64,000 nucleotides of DNA, taken from the NCBI GenBank assembly GCA_020852255.1, contig JADZBD010000002.1, positions 1 to 64,000 of the forward strand, read 5' to 3'. The DNA comes from Bacteroidia bacterium. GTDB lineage: Bacteria; Bacteroidota; Bacteroidia; JADZBD01. Positions 1 through 7,453 of this stretch are shown here, in pieces; within the stretch, counting starts at the first letter, position 1, and each line of letters begins with the position of its first letter. Under the pieces are notes generated by a model. That model did no database searches. It was not told where the DNA came from and saw only the letters and a program-made list of their open reading frames with translations. Both the position numbers and the translations under genes were made by a program.

Positions 1-314
1 ATTCGATGATTATTGTGATCACTGACGACTTCACTTTCTATGCGCCCAATGCCTTTACACCCAATGGTGACGGCTTTAACGAGGCCTGGGTACCCGAGGG
101 AATCGGAATAGACAGGGACAAGTTCCAGATGTGGATCTTTGACCGCTGGGGCAATCTGATCTGGCAGACCAACGTGTGGGGAAAGCCCTGGGACGGAACG
201 GCCAACGGAGGTTCCGAGATTGTGCAGGAAGACGTATATGTGTGGAAGGTTCAACTCCACGATGTATTCGGCCGCAAGCACCAGTTTGTGGGGCATGTGA
301 GCGTGATCAAGTAA
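1..314 (+). CDS. C-terminal end of a T9SS type B (gliding-motility-associated) secreted protein, partial
   Basis: The reading frame is open at the left edge of the window, so only the last ~100 residues are present; the apparent ATG at position 6 is internal. What is visible is one complete CHU_C/gliding-motility-associated C-terminal domain: the NAFTPNGDGFNE motif, then FDRWGN, the WDGTANGG turn and a final VGHVSVIK strand. In this family the domain is the type B signal that sends the protein across the outer membrane through the type IX system, usually for attachment to the surface or to a partner. The domain is very close in sequence to the end of the next gene (519-5696), including the shared IFDRWGN and QEDVYVWK stretches, so the two are probably tandem paralogues. 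A strong terminator follows at 341. What the missing N-terminal part does cannot be told. Confidence 0.9.
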   Translation, partial: SMIIVITDDFTFYAPNAFTPNGDGFNEAWVPEGIGIDRDKFQMWIFDRWGNLIWQTNVWGKPWDGTANGGSEIVQEDVYVWKVQLHDVFGRKHQFVGHVSVIK

Positions 315-340
315 ATAGTGAATATCTTGTTGAAAACTCA

Positions 341-367
341 AGGGGGCCAAAGCCCCCCTTTTTTTTT
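341..367 (+). terminator. Rho-independent terminator
   Basis: A G/C stem (AGGGGGC, loop CAAA, GCCCCCCT) is followed by nine T. It lies 27 bases after the stop codon of the partial gene and separates it from the 1725-residue adhesin gene. Confidence 0.85.
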
Positions 368-441
368 GCATCTCCGCTCATTCACCGAATAAAAATCCCA
401 CTTCATACTAAAGAAGAAGGGATTTGTCTAAAAAAGCAGGT

Positions 442-497
442 AGTTCACCCTAAAGTATCGATTCTATGACACTTTAAGTGAACTTTAGGTGTCATAG
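442..497. promoter_or_regulatory. Nested inverted repeats upstream of the SprB-like adhesin gene
   Basis: CTATGACAC (464-472) and GTGTCATAG (489-497) form a perfect 9-base inverted repeat with a 16-base spacer. The spacer itself holds two near copies of ACTTTA(A/G)GTG, and the sequence TTCACCCTAAAGT just upstream (444-456) is an imperfect complement of these. There is no T-run, so it is not a standard terminator. It sits 22 bases before the start codon of the next gene, where it could be an operator or a 5' UTR hairpin. No TANNTTTG element is evident here. The function is inferred from position only. Confidence 0.45.
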
Positions 498-518
498 TAG
501 TATCCTATAAGCCCCATC

Positions 519-3500
519 ATGACTCATAAGAGACCGTTCCTGACTGTTCTGATTGCATTTCTTGTTTTTGGACTTAGCCTTGCACAGAATACGACATCTA
601 ACAACACAAGCACACCGGATGAATTTCCCCCGCTGGGCACATGCAGTTTTACACCTGCACCCAATCAACATTATACACCTTCGCCGCAAAACGGAAATGG
701 ATCGCTGGGACAGATTTTTAATATGTCGAAATGCGGGTTGAATTACACGCAGGCAACGCAGCGATTGGGGAAAAGAGGATCACTGGCCGGTGTGAATCAA
801 CCGGCACCGTACACCATCACAGGAATTCCTGTGTGCAGAACCATTGAGCGGGCATATATTTGGGCCTCTATGTCAGGAACAGCGATGGCGTTCAACGTAA
901 CCATCGTTAATCCACTGGGGCAATCATTCACTTTTCCCGCTGTGAATGTGGGTACAGGTCCCGACAAATGCTGGGGATACGGAGGTACCTCATCCTATCG
1001 CGTTGATGTAACCACTGCCATCAGCGGAAATGGAGTTTACATGATCAGCGGCTTCCCAACAAATCCTCCCACCGCCCAGAAAGATACAGACGGCGCAACA
1101 CTCTTCATCATCTTCTCTGATCCTACTGCAAACTATCAGGGGCATATGGTTATCCACGACGGCTGTTTAGTCGGTATTGGAGGAAATACGGCACAAACAC
1201 TGACAGGAATAAATGCCTGTGCCAATTCGATCTATGCAAGAGCATTTTGCATGACGGGAGACTGGCAGCTGAACGGAATCACAGGAGTATGGAACGGCAG
1301 CGCAATTAACATCCCGTGGAACTGGTGGAACTACAATGAAGTGGCCACTACAGTAACTGCTGCGCAGGCCACCGCCGCATATTCTCACGCTGGTCTGAAT
1401 GATTGTTATAACTGGGTAGTGATGGGATTATATTACCGAACAAACACATGCACTACCTGTCCGCTCCCCAATAGTCTGACATTAACTACGACTACGATTC
1501 CTGCTACCTGTGCGAACTGTAACGGTCAGGCAACTGTTACGGCCACCGGAGGCAGTGCACCCTACACCTATCTCTGGACCCCCACCAATCAGACAACACA
1601 AACCGCAACAGGACTCTGCGCAGGGACCTACACCGTACAGGTTACAGATGCCACCGGATGTCTGAGTGCAACCACTACTGTCACGATCACTACAACCGGC
1701 GGAGGACTCACACTTACTCCAACCATCACAAACGCACTTTGCAACGGACAATGCAACGGGAGCATCTCCATGTCGGTTACCGGCGGCAATGCACCTTACA
1801 CTTATTTGTGGACCCCCGGTAATCAGACCGGACAAACAGCCACCGGACTATGTGCAGGAACCTACACTGTGCTGGTTACGGACGCAAGCGGTTGCACAAC
1901 AACAGGAACTTATACAATCACGCAACCTACGGTGGTCACACTTTCGCAATCACAAACCAATCCTGTTTGCAACGGACAATGCACCGGAACGGCCACGGTG
2001 ACGGCATCAGGAGGTACACCGGGTTATTCCTACACATGGTCACCTTCCGGTGGTAACGCGGCCACTGCAACAGGACTCTGTGCCGGAAATTACACCGTAA
2101 CAGTAACGGACGCCAACGGATGTACACGAACGGCTACGTATACCATCACTCAGCCTCCGGCGCTTTCTGCGTCTACCTCAACAACAATCAGCACCTGCGG
2201 ATTGCCCAATGGTTCTGCCACAGTAGTTGCGAGCGGCGGTACACCCGGGTACACCTACCTTTGGTCACCTTCCGGCGCAACCACAGCCACTGCCACGGGC
2301 TTGCTTGCCGGCTCTTATACCGTAACTATTACCGATGCGAACGGATGTACTGTTACTGCAGTGGCGGTGGTTACCGCAGCCGGTTCACCTACGATTATCA
2401 TCACCGGATCTACCAATGTAAGCTGTTTCGGCGGCAGCAATGGCTCGGCCAGTACAAGCACCAGCGGCGGAACAGCTCCCTACACTTATTCCTGGTCGCC
2501 AAGCGGTGGAAACTCCGCTAACGCCACCGGACTCTCTGCCAATACCTACACAGTAACAGTAACGGATGCCAACGGATGCTCATCCACGGCTACCGTTACT
2601 ATCACGCAGCCACCTCAACTGACAGTTTCGGCAACTATGACTCCTGTTCTTTGTAACGGCGGCAACACAGGAACTGCAACGGCAACGGCCAGCGGCGGAA
2701 CGCCGGGATACAGCTACGCATGGTCGCCTTCGGGAGGCAATGCGGCCACAGCTACCGGTTTGAATTCAAACACCTATACTGTTACAGTTACTGACGCTAA
2801 CGGATGTACAGCAACAGCCAGCATTACTATTACACAACCTACGGCTGTTACGGCTACACAAACTCAGGTGAATGTACTTTGTAACGGACAATGCACAGGC
2901 AGTGGAACTGTGACCGCGTCCGGTGGTACACCCGGCTATACCTATGCATGGGCACCCTCCGGTGGTAATGCGGCAACAGCTACAGGATTATGCGCTGGCA
3001 CCTATACTTGCACCATCACCGATGCCAATGCCTGTACATTCAATGTTCTCTTCACGATTACGCAACCTACCGCCATGTCGGCCACCACTTCCTTTGTTCA
3101 GGCTACCTGCGGACAATCCAATGGCTCTGCCACTGTAACCGTTACAGGAGGAACACCCGCATACACTTATACATGGGCACCTTCAGGAGGCAATGCAGCT
3201 ACGGCCACAGGTCTGTTTGCTAATACCTATACCGTCACCATTACCGATGCCAATGGATGTACTATGACAGCAACGGTGACAGTTCCCAACGCAGCCAGTC
3301 CAAATGTTTCAGTATCTACTTCCACCAATGTAAGTTGTTTTGGAGGCAATAATGGCTCAGCCACAGTGGTTGCAACCGGAGGTACTGCACCGTATACTTA
3401 TGCATGGTCACCATCAGGAGGAAACGCAGCCACCGCCACAGGATTAAACGCCAACACTTATACCTGTGTAGTTACAGATGCGAATGGTTGTACCACAAGC

Positions 3501-5696
3501 ACGGTAGTGACGATCACGGAACCTCCCCTTTTAACCATCACTGCAGCCAACACCGGTAACGTGTTGTGTAACGGAGGAAATACCGGCAGTGCCGCAAGTA
3601 CACCCTCCGGCGGAACGGCTCCCTATACTTACACATGGACACCTTCGGGTGGTAATTCCCAGAATGCAACGGGTCTGACAGCCGGTACGTACACGGTAAC
3701 AGTTACCGATGCCAACGGATGTACAGCAACCGCAACAATTGTGATCACAGAACCGCCCCTGCTGTCCGTTACATCTGCTGGTTTTGCTGCACTTTGTAAT
3801 GGAGCGTGTAACGGACAGGTAGTATGTATTCCTGCAGGTGGAACGCAGCCATTTGCCATTCTGTGGACACCGGGCAACGCGACCACGGCGTCCGTCAATG
3901 GCCTTTGTGCAGGAACCTACACCGTTCTGATTACCGATGCCAACGGCTGCACAGTTACAGATACCGCTATTGTTAGTCAGCCTGCTCCCATTACAGCCAC
4001 CACACTTGCAGACACATCGCATTGCAACCAGCCCGACGGCTCTGTGTGTGTGACACCTTCCGGCGGAACCGCACCCTATACTTACAATTGGAATACGGTT
4101 CCGGCACAAACCGGCTCCTGTGCCACTGGACTTACTCCCGGACAATACTGCGTAACAATTACCGATGCCAACGGATGTACACTAACTGTTTGTGACAACG
4201 TTCCTCTGGCACTCGGAGTGATCGGAAGTATTACCGCTTCTTCCAATGCCACATGTTTCGGAACCTGCGATGGTTCAGCTACAACAAATGCAAGCGGAGG
4301 TATCGGTCCATATACTTATCTGTGGTCACCTACAAACCAAACGACACCCACGGCAACGGGCCTCTGTGCAGGAATCCACATTTGCACAGTAACAGACGCA
4401 TCTGGCTGTACGGATACGGCCGTGGTCACCATCACAGAACCTTCCCAGCTGCTTGTAAGCACCACCACTCCATCACCGATCTGTATCGGACAATGTGTTA
4501 CACTAACAGCAACAATTACAGGCGGAACTCCTGCCTATACAACCACCTGGACACCTGCCGGACCCAACGTTTGTCCGACGGTAACTACAACTTATACGGT
4601 GAACGTAACCGATGCGAATGGCTGTACTACCACTGCACAAACGGTAACGGTAACCGTTAATCCTCCGCTCACAGTAAGCGCCCTGGTTAATCCTACTGCC
4701 ATCTGTATCGGAGCTACTGCCACGCTGACCGCGACCGGAAACGGTGGCAGCGGATCCGGTTATCAGTATGTTTGGAATCCAGGCAACCTGCAGGGCTCAA
4801 GCGTGAACGTTTCACCGGCCAGTACCACCACGTATACAGTAACACTTACAGATAACTGCGGAACACCTTCTGCAACGGCTACTGTTACCCTGACCGTAAA
4901 TCCCCTGCCGGTGCTGGCAGTTATTCCCCCGGATTCATCCTGTGCACCATTCTGTACAACTTTTACCGACCTTACGCCCAATGCCGCTTCCTGGAATTGG
5001 AGTTTCAGCGGAGGCACGCCCTCCTCGGCCACTACTTCACCAACGCCGCAGGTTTGCTGGACGTTTCCAGGCACTTACAGTGTAACGCTGACTGTAACAG
5101 ATAATAACGGCTGCAGCAATTCAGGACAAGTGAGTACCGTTGTGGTTCATCCCAACCCTACCGCAGCATTCACTGCCAGCCCCGATAGTGTTTCGGTTCT
5201 GAATCCACAGGTCTGCTTCACCAATCAGTCCATCCTTGCTTCTACTTACTGGTGGGATTTTGGAGATCCGCAGGATCAGAACAATAATTCCACCTTAACA
5301 GATCCGTGTCACCTCTACGGCGACACCGGCATCTATTGTATCCAGCTCACAGCTACTTCCCAATATGGTTGTGCAGACTCCACCACGCATTGTATCTATG
5401 TGATGCCTGACTTTACGCTTTACGTACCCAACGCATTCACTCCGGATGAAAACGGCATCAACGAATTATTCATGCCACTGGGAGAAGGAATTGATCCCGA
5501 CAAATTCGAGATGTGGATCTTCGACCGATGGGGAAATAATATCTGGTATACACAAATTTGGGGTAAAGGCTGGGACGGAAGAGCCAATGGCGGCAACGAA
5601 ATCGCGCAGGAAGACGTTTACGTGTGGAAGATTGTGGTGTACGATTATCTGGGAAAGAAGCATGCCTACGTAGGACATGTTAGTCTGATCAGGTAA
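519..5696 (+). CDS. Giant SprB-repeat, PKD-containing cell-surface adhesin with T9SS type B sorting domain
   Basis: 1725 residues. Residues 1-23 are a signal peptide ending SLAQ. Residues ~24-320 are a cysteine-containing N-terminal beta domain (DUF3344-like in appearance, not certain). From ~322 to ~1303 there are 13 tandem SprB-type repeats of about 76 residues, each with a C-N-G start, a GG(T/N)APYTY core, ATGL and a closing TVTVTDANGC strand, usually ending ITQP or ITEP. Two more divergent Ig-like units follow, then two PKD-like domains (~1470-1628, with YWWDFGD in the second), and a CHU_C type B sorting domain (~1630-1725). In Flavobacterium, SprB-repeat proteins are mobile surface adhesins moved by the gliding machinery, but similar proteins also occur in non-gliders. 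Paired cysteines recur in each repeat and may form disulphides. The start ATG gives the signal peptide directly. Recombination between the repeats could change length. Confidence 0.9.
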   Translation: MTHKRPFLTVLIAFLVFGLSLAQNTTSNNTSTPDEFPPLGTCSFTPAPNQHYTPSPQNGNGSLGQIFNMSKCGLNYTQATQRLGKRGSLAGVNQPAPYTITGIPVCRTIERAYIWASMSGTAMAFNVTIVNPLGQSFTFPAVNVGTGPDKCWGYGGTSSYRVDVTTAISGNGVYMISGFPTNPPTAQKDTDGATLFIIFSDPTANYQGHMVIHDGCLVGIGGNTAQTLTGINACANSIYARAFCMTGDWQLNGITGVWNGSAINIPWNWWNYNEVATTVTAAQATAAYSHAGLNDCYNWVVMGLYYRTNTCTTCPLPNSLTLTTTTIPATCANCNGQATVTATGGSAPYTYLWTPTNQTTQTATGLCAGTYTVQVTDATGCLSATTTVTITTTGGGLTLTPTITNALCNGQCNGSISMSVTGGNAPYTYLWTPGNQTGQTATGLCAGTYTVLVTDASGCTTTGTYTITQPTVVTLSQSQTNPVCNGQCTGTATVTASGGTPGYSYTWSPSGGNAATATGLCAGNYTVTVTDANGCTRTATYTITQPPALSASTSTTISTCGLPNGSATVVASGGTPGYTYLWSPSGATTATATGLLAGSYTVTITDANGCTVTAVAVVTAAGSPTIIITGSTNVSCFGGSNGSASTSTSGGTAPYTYSWSPSGGNSANATGLSANTYTVTVTDANGCSSTATVTITQPPQLTVSATMTPVLCNGGNTGTATATASGGTPGYSYAWSPSGGNAATATGLNSNTYTVTVTDANGCTATASITITQPTAVTATQTQVNVLCNGQCTGSGTVTASGGTPGYTYAWAPSGGNAATATGLCAGTYTCTITDANACTFNVLFTITQPTAMSATTSFVQATCGQSNGSATVTVTGGTPAYTYTWAPSGGNAATATGLFANTYTVTITDANGCTMTATVTVPNAASPNVSVSTSTNVSCFGGNNGSATVVATGGTAPYTYAWSPSGGNAATATGLNANTYTCVVTDANGCTTSTVVTITEPPLLTITAANTGNVLCNGGNTGSAASTPSGGTAPYTYTWTPSGGNSQNATGLTAGTYTVTVTDANGCTATATIVITEPPLLSVTSAGFAALCNGACNGQVVCIPAGGTQPFAILWTPGNATTASVNGLCAGTYTVLITDANGCTVTDTAIVSQPAPITATTLADTSHCNQPDGSVCVTPSGGTAPYTYNWNTVPAQTGSCATGLTPGQYCVTITDANGCTLTVCDNVPLALGVIGSITASSNATCFGTCDGSATTNASGGIGPYTYLWSPTNQTTPTATGLCAGIHICTVTDASGCTDTAVVTITEPSQLLVSTTTPSPICIGQCVTLTATITGGTPAYTTTWTPAGPNVCPTVTTTYTVNVTDANGCTTTAQTVTVTVNPPLTVSALVNPTAICIGATATLTATGNGGSGSGYQYVWNPGNLQGSSVNVSPASTTTYTVTLTDNCGTPSATATVTLTVNPLPVLAVIPPDSSCAPFCTTFTDLTPNAASWNWSFSGGTPSSATTSPTPQVCWTFPGTYSVTLTVTDNNGCSNSGQVSTVVVHPNPTAAFTASPDSVSVLNPQVCFTNQSILASTYWWDFGDPQDQNNNSTLTDPCHLYGDTGIYCIQLTATSQYGCADSTTHCIYVMPDFTLYVPNAFTPDENGINELFMPLGEGIDPDKFEMWIFDRWGNNIWYTQIWGKGWDGRANGGNEIAQEDVYVWKIVVYDYLGKKHAYVGHVSLIR
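1482..4440 (+). repeat. Thirteen in-frame ~228-bp coding repeats (SprB type)
   Basis: The codons for D-A-N/S/T-G-C recur at about 1651, 1884, 2112, 2335, 2564, 2794, 3022, 3247, 3478, 3709, 3937, 4166 and 4398, a spacing of 223-233 bp. The repeats are diverged at DNA level but share runs such as GATGCCAACGGATGTAC. They are protein-level repeats inside the adhesin gene, not a non-coding array. Confidence 0.9.
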
Positions 5697-5714
5697 ACTT
5701 AAATTGCAGAAAAA

Positions 5715-5742
5715 GAGAGCCTCCGGAAAGGGGGCTTTTTTT
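5715..5742. terminator. Bidirectional terminator between convergent genes
   Basis: AGCCTCC-GGAAA-GGGGGCT stem followed by TTTTTTT on the plus strand; on the minus strand the same stem is followed by CTCTCTTTTT. It serves the adhesin gene and the leftward gene whose stop codon is at 5741-5743. Confidence 0.8.
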
Positions 5743-7300
5743 ATCCAACAGGTTCTGCCTTCTGGCGATTGAAATTATCCTTAAGCTGGTCAACAAAGGG
5801 GGTGCCGATCTGCTTACTCTCCGCCCATGTGATAAGATCCATATCTTCCAGAATATACCTTGCTTTGAAGTCCTGCTCCCTTAGCTTCATCACCTCGACT
5901 TTGAATTTTTCGAACTCAGCAGCATCCGGTTTGTCCGGAGACTTTTTAAGAATCATATCGCCGAAAAATTTAAGGAAATACCGGAACAGCTTATTTTCAT
6001 CTTCCTTTTTGGCACTTACTCTCAGGGCAGATTTAACCAGACTCTCGGCGAGATCAAAATTACCCAACTCATAATGAATCAGGATATTCAGGATAACAGC
6101 AGACAAATCAATATCCTGCCGGATCTCTGCACTGAATTCAGGCGCATTCACAATTTTATTGATCCACGAAAGAGATTCTTTATAGTTTGCGGTGATAAAA
6201 TTAGCCGAACCCAGAGTGAAGATCAGGGATTTCTTGATTGGTGTACCCAGTAATTTAAAATGAGGCGATTCACTGATCTCCTGCGCCATCCGGATGGCAT
6301 CATCAAACAGGCAGGATGTACTCAGCGCCGCTACAACCGCAATCTGAATGGTCAGCAATCGCTCCTGAACAGCCCTCGTATTCAGTTTGGTGGGAAGAAT
6401 CTCCTCGAACGCCTTGGCTTTGTCCCATGTTTTGACCACTTCCGTAAAGTTCTTGAAGAATACACAGGTGAGTGCATAATTGTAGAGATGCGTCAGGTAC
6501 TGTGAAGCCATTTCATTCAGCTCCGGCTGTTGCTCATAGAGCTCAATAAACTTTTTCTGAAAGCTGTACGCAACTTCCCAGTTCCGCAACATTGCGTTGA
6601 GAAGGAAACACATTTTATGGTAATCCAACTCGGTATGCTTGTCTCTGAAAGCCGGTGGTGTTGAGGTAATGATCTGAAGCAGTTCCTCCAGCCTGCGGTG
6701 GTGTTCCTGATTGGCCTGGTACTCTCCTGTACTCAGGTGGTAGGTTACCTCCATCTCATACGTCTGGAACCGTAGCTGATCTCTGTACTTGTCCAGCAAT
6801 TCATCATAGATTGCGGGTCCGCTCCTGATCATTTCCTGCCATTTACCGACTTCTTCTTTCCTGCGATAAAGAAGTGACTCCATTGCCAATATCTCAAACA
6901 GGTGAGGATATAACTCATTTTCTGTTGCCAGTGATTTAGCCTCTGCCAGAATTCTTGTGGCAGGTCCCATCAGATTCTTGTCAGCCAGTATCCGTATCTG
7001 ATGCAGCTTCTTTGCCAGTCTGTTTTTAACACTATCCTCCTCATGGTAGTACTCCAGCGAAGTCATCACCACCCGGAAGAGATCCCGCTTAGCATATTTG
7101 ATGGTTTTCTCCAGATCACTGTCGCCAAGGTTTTTCAGGAGTTCCCGCTCATTATAAATATCCAGCTGATCCATCGCTTCGAACAGACGCACATGCTGAC
7201 TATCTTCCTTACGCCGGGAGGCGTACATTTTGAAGAAACGCTTTTCATGACGATCCAAAGCCTTGATCAGCTGAAACAATTCGTCTGAAGGTTGCTTCAT
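5741..7300 (-). CDS. Alpha-helical repeat (TPR-like solenoid) protein of unknown function
   Basis: 519 residues from the ATG at 7300 (MKQPSDELFQLIKALDRHEK). The frame stays open a further 40 codons upstream, but those codons read as low-quality sequence and run into the divergent promoter region, so I reject the longer start. There is no signal peptide or membrane segment, so it is probably cytoplasmic. The protein is almost entirely amphipathic helices with many Leu, Tyr, Lys and Glu, and pairs of helices of ~35-40 residues as in TPR or similar solenoids; no catalytic motif is visible. It is transcribed alone, divergently from the OmpA-family gene. Proteins of this general kind are common conserved hypotheticals in Bacteroidota. 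A scaffold role is a guess from the fold only. Confidence 0.75.
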   Translation of the reverse strand: MKQPSDELFQLIKALDRHEKRFFKMYASRRKEDSQHVRLFEAMDQLDIYNERELLKNLGDSDLEKTIKYAKRDLFRVVMTSLEYYHEEDSVKNRLAKKLHQIRILADKNLMGPATRILAEAKSLATENELYPHLFEILAMESLLYRRKEEVGKWQEMIRSGPAIYDELLDKYRDQLRFQTYEMEVTYHLSTGEYQANQEHHRRLEELLQIITSTPPAFRDKHTELDYHKMCFLLNAMLRNWEVAYSFQKKFIELYEQQPELNEMASQYLTHLYNYALTCVFFKNFTEVVKTWDKAKAFEEILPTKLNTRAVQERLLTIQIAVVAALSTSCLFDDAIRMAQEISESPHFKLLGTPIKKSLIFTLGSANFITANYKESLSWINKIVNAPEFSAEIRQDIDLSAVILNILIHYELGNFDLAESLVKSALRVSAKKEDENKLFRYFLKFFGDMILKKSPDKPDAAEFEKFKVEVMKLREQDFKARYILEDMDLITWAESKQIGTPFVDQLKDNFNRQKAEPVG

Positions 7301-7426
7301 AGTATCTAAAGGTAACCAATTCCTGTGATGGGTCAAAAAAGCACTGATCCTGAACCTTGTTGCGTGATGGATGTAGAATCCTGAATTTAAGGCACTTGCA
7401 GTTTTCTTTGTTTGTCGCAATCCTCG

Positions 7427-7434
7427 TATCTTTA
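7427..7434 (+). promoter_or_regulatory. Probable -7 element for the OmpA-family gene
   Basis: TATCTTTA matches the Bacteroidota TANNTTTG consensus with one mismatch (last base). It lies 20 bases before the ATG at 7454. TTTG at 7407-7410 lies 16 bases upstream, rather close for a -33 element. Confidence 0.45.
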
Positions 7435-7453
7435 CGCACCCTAATCACTTTCC

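Noticed and set aside
1482-4440. Regularly spaced repeats as a possible CRISPR array or minisatellite
   Set aside because: The ~228-bp period, in-frame coding and protein-level conservation show these are SprB-type protein repeats.
7301-7420. N-terminal extension of the solenoid protein gene
   Set aside because: The 40 extra residues run into the divergent promoter region and do not resemble the rest of the protein.
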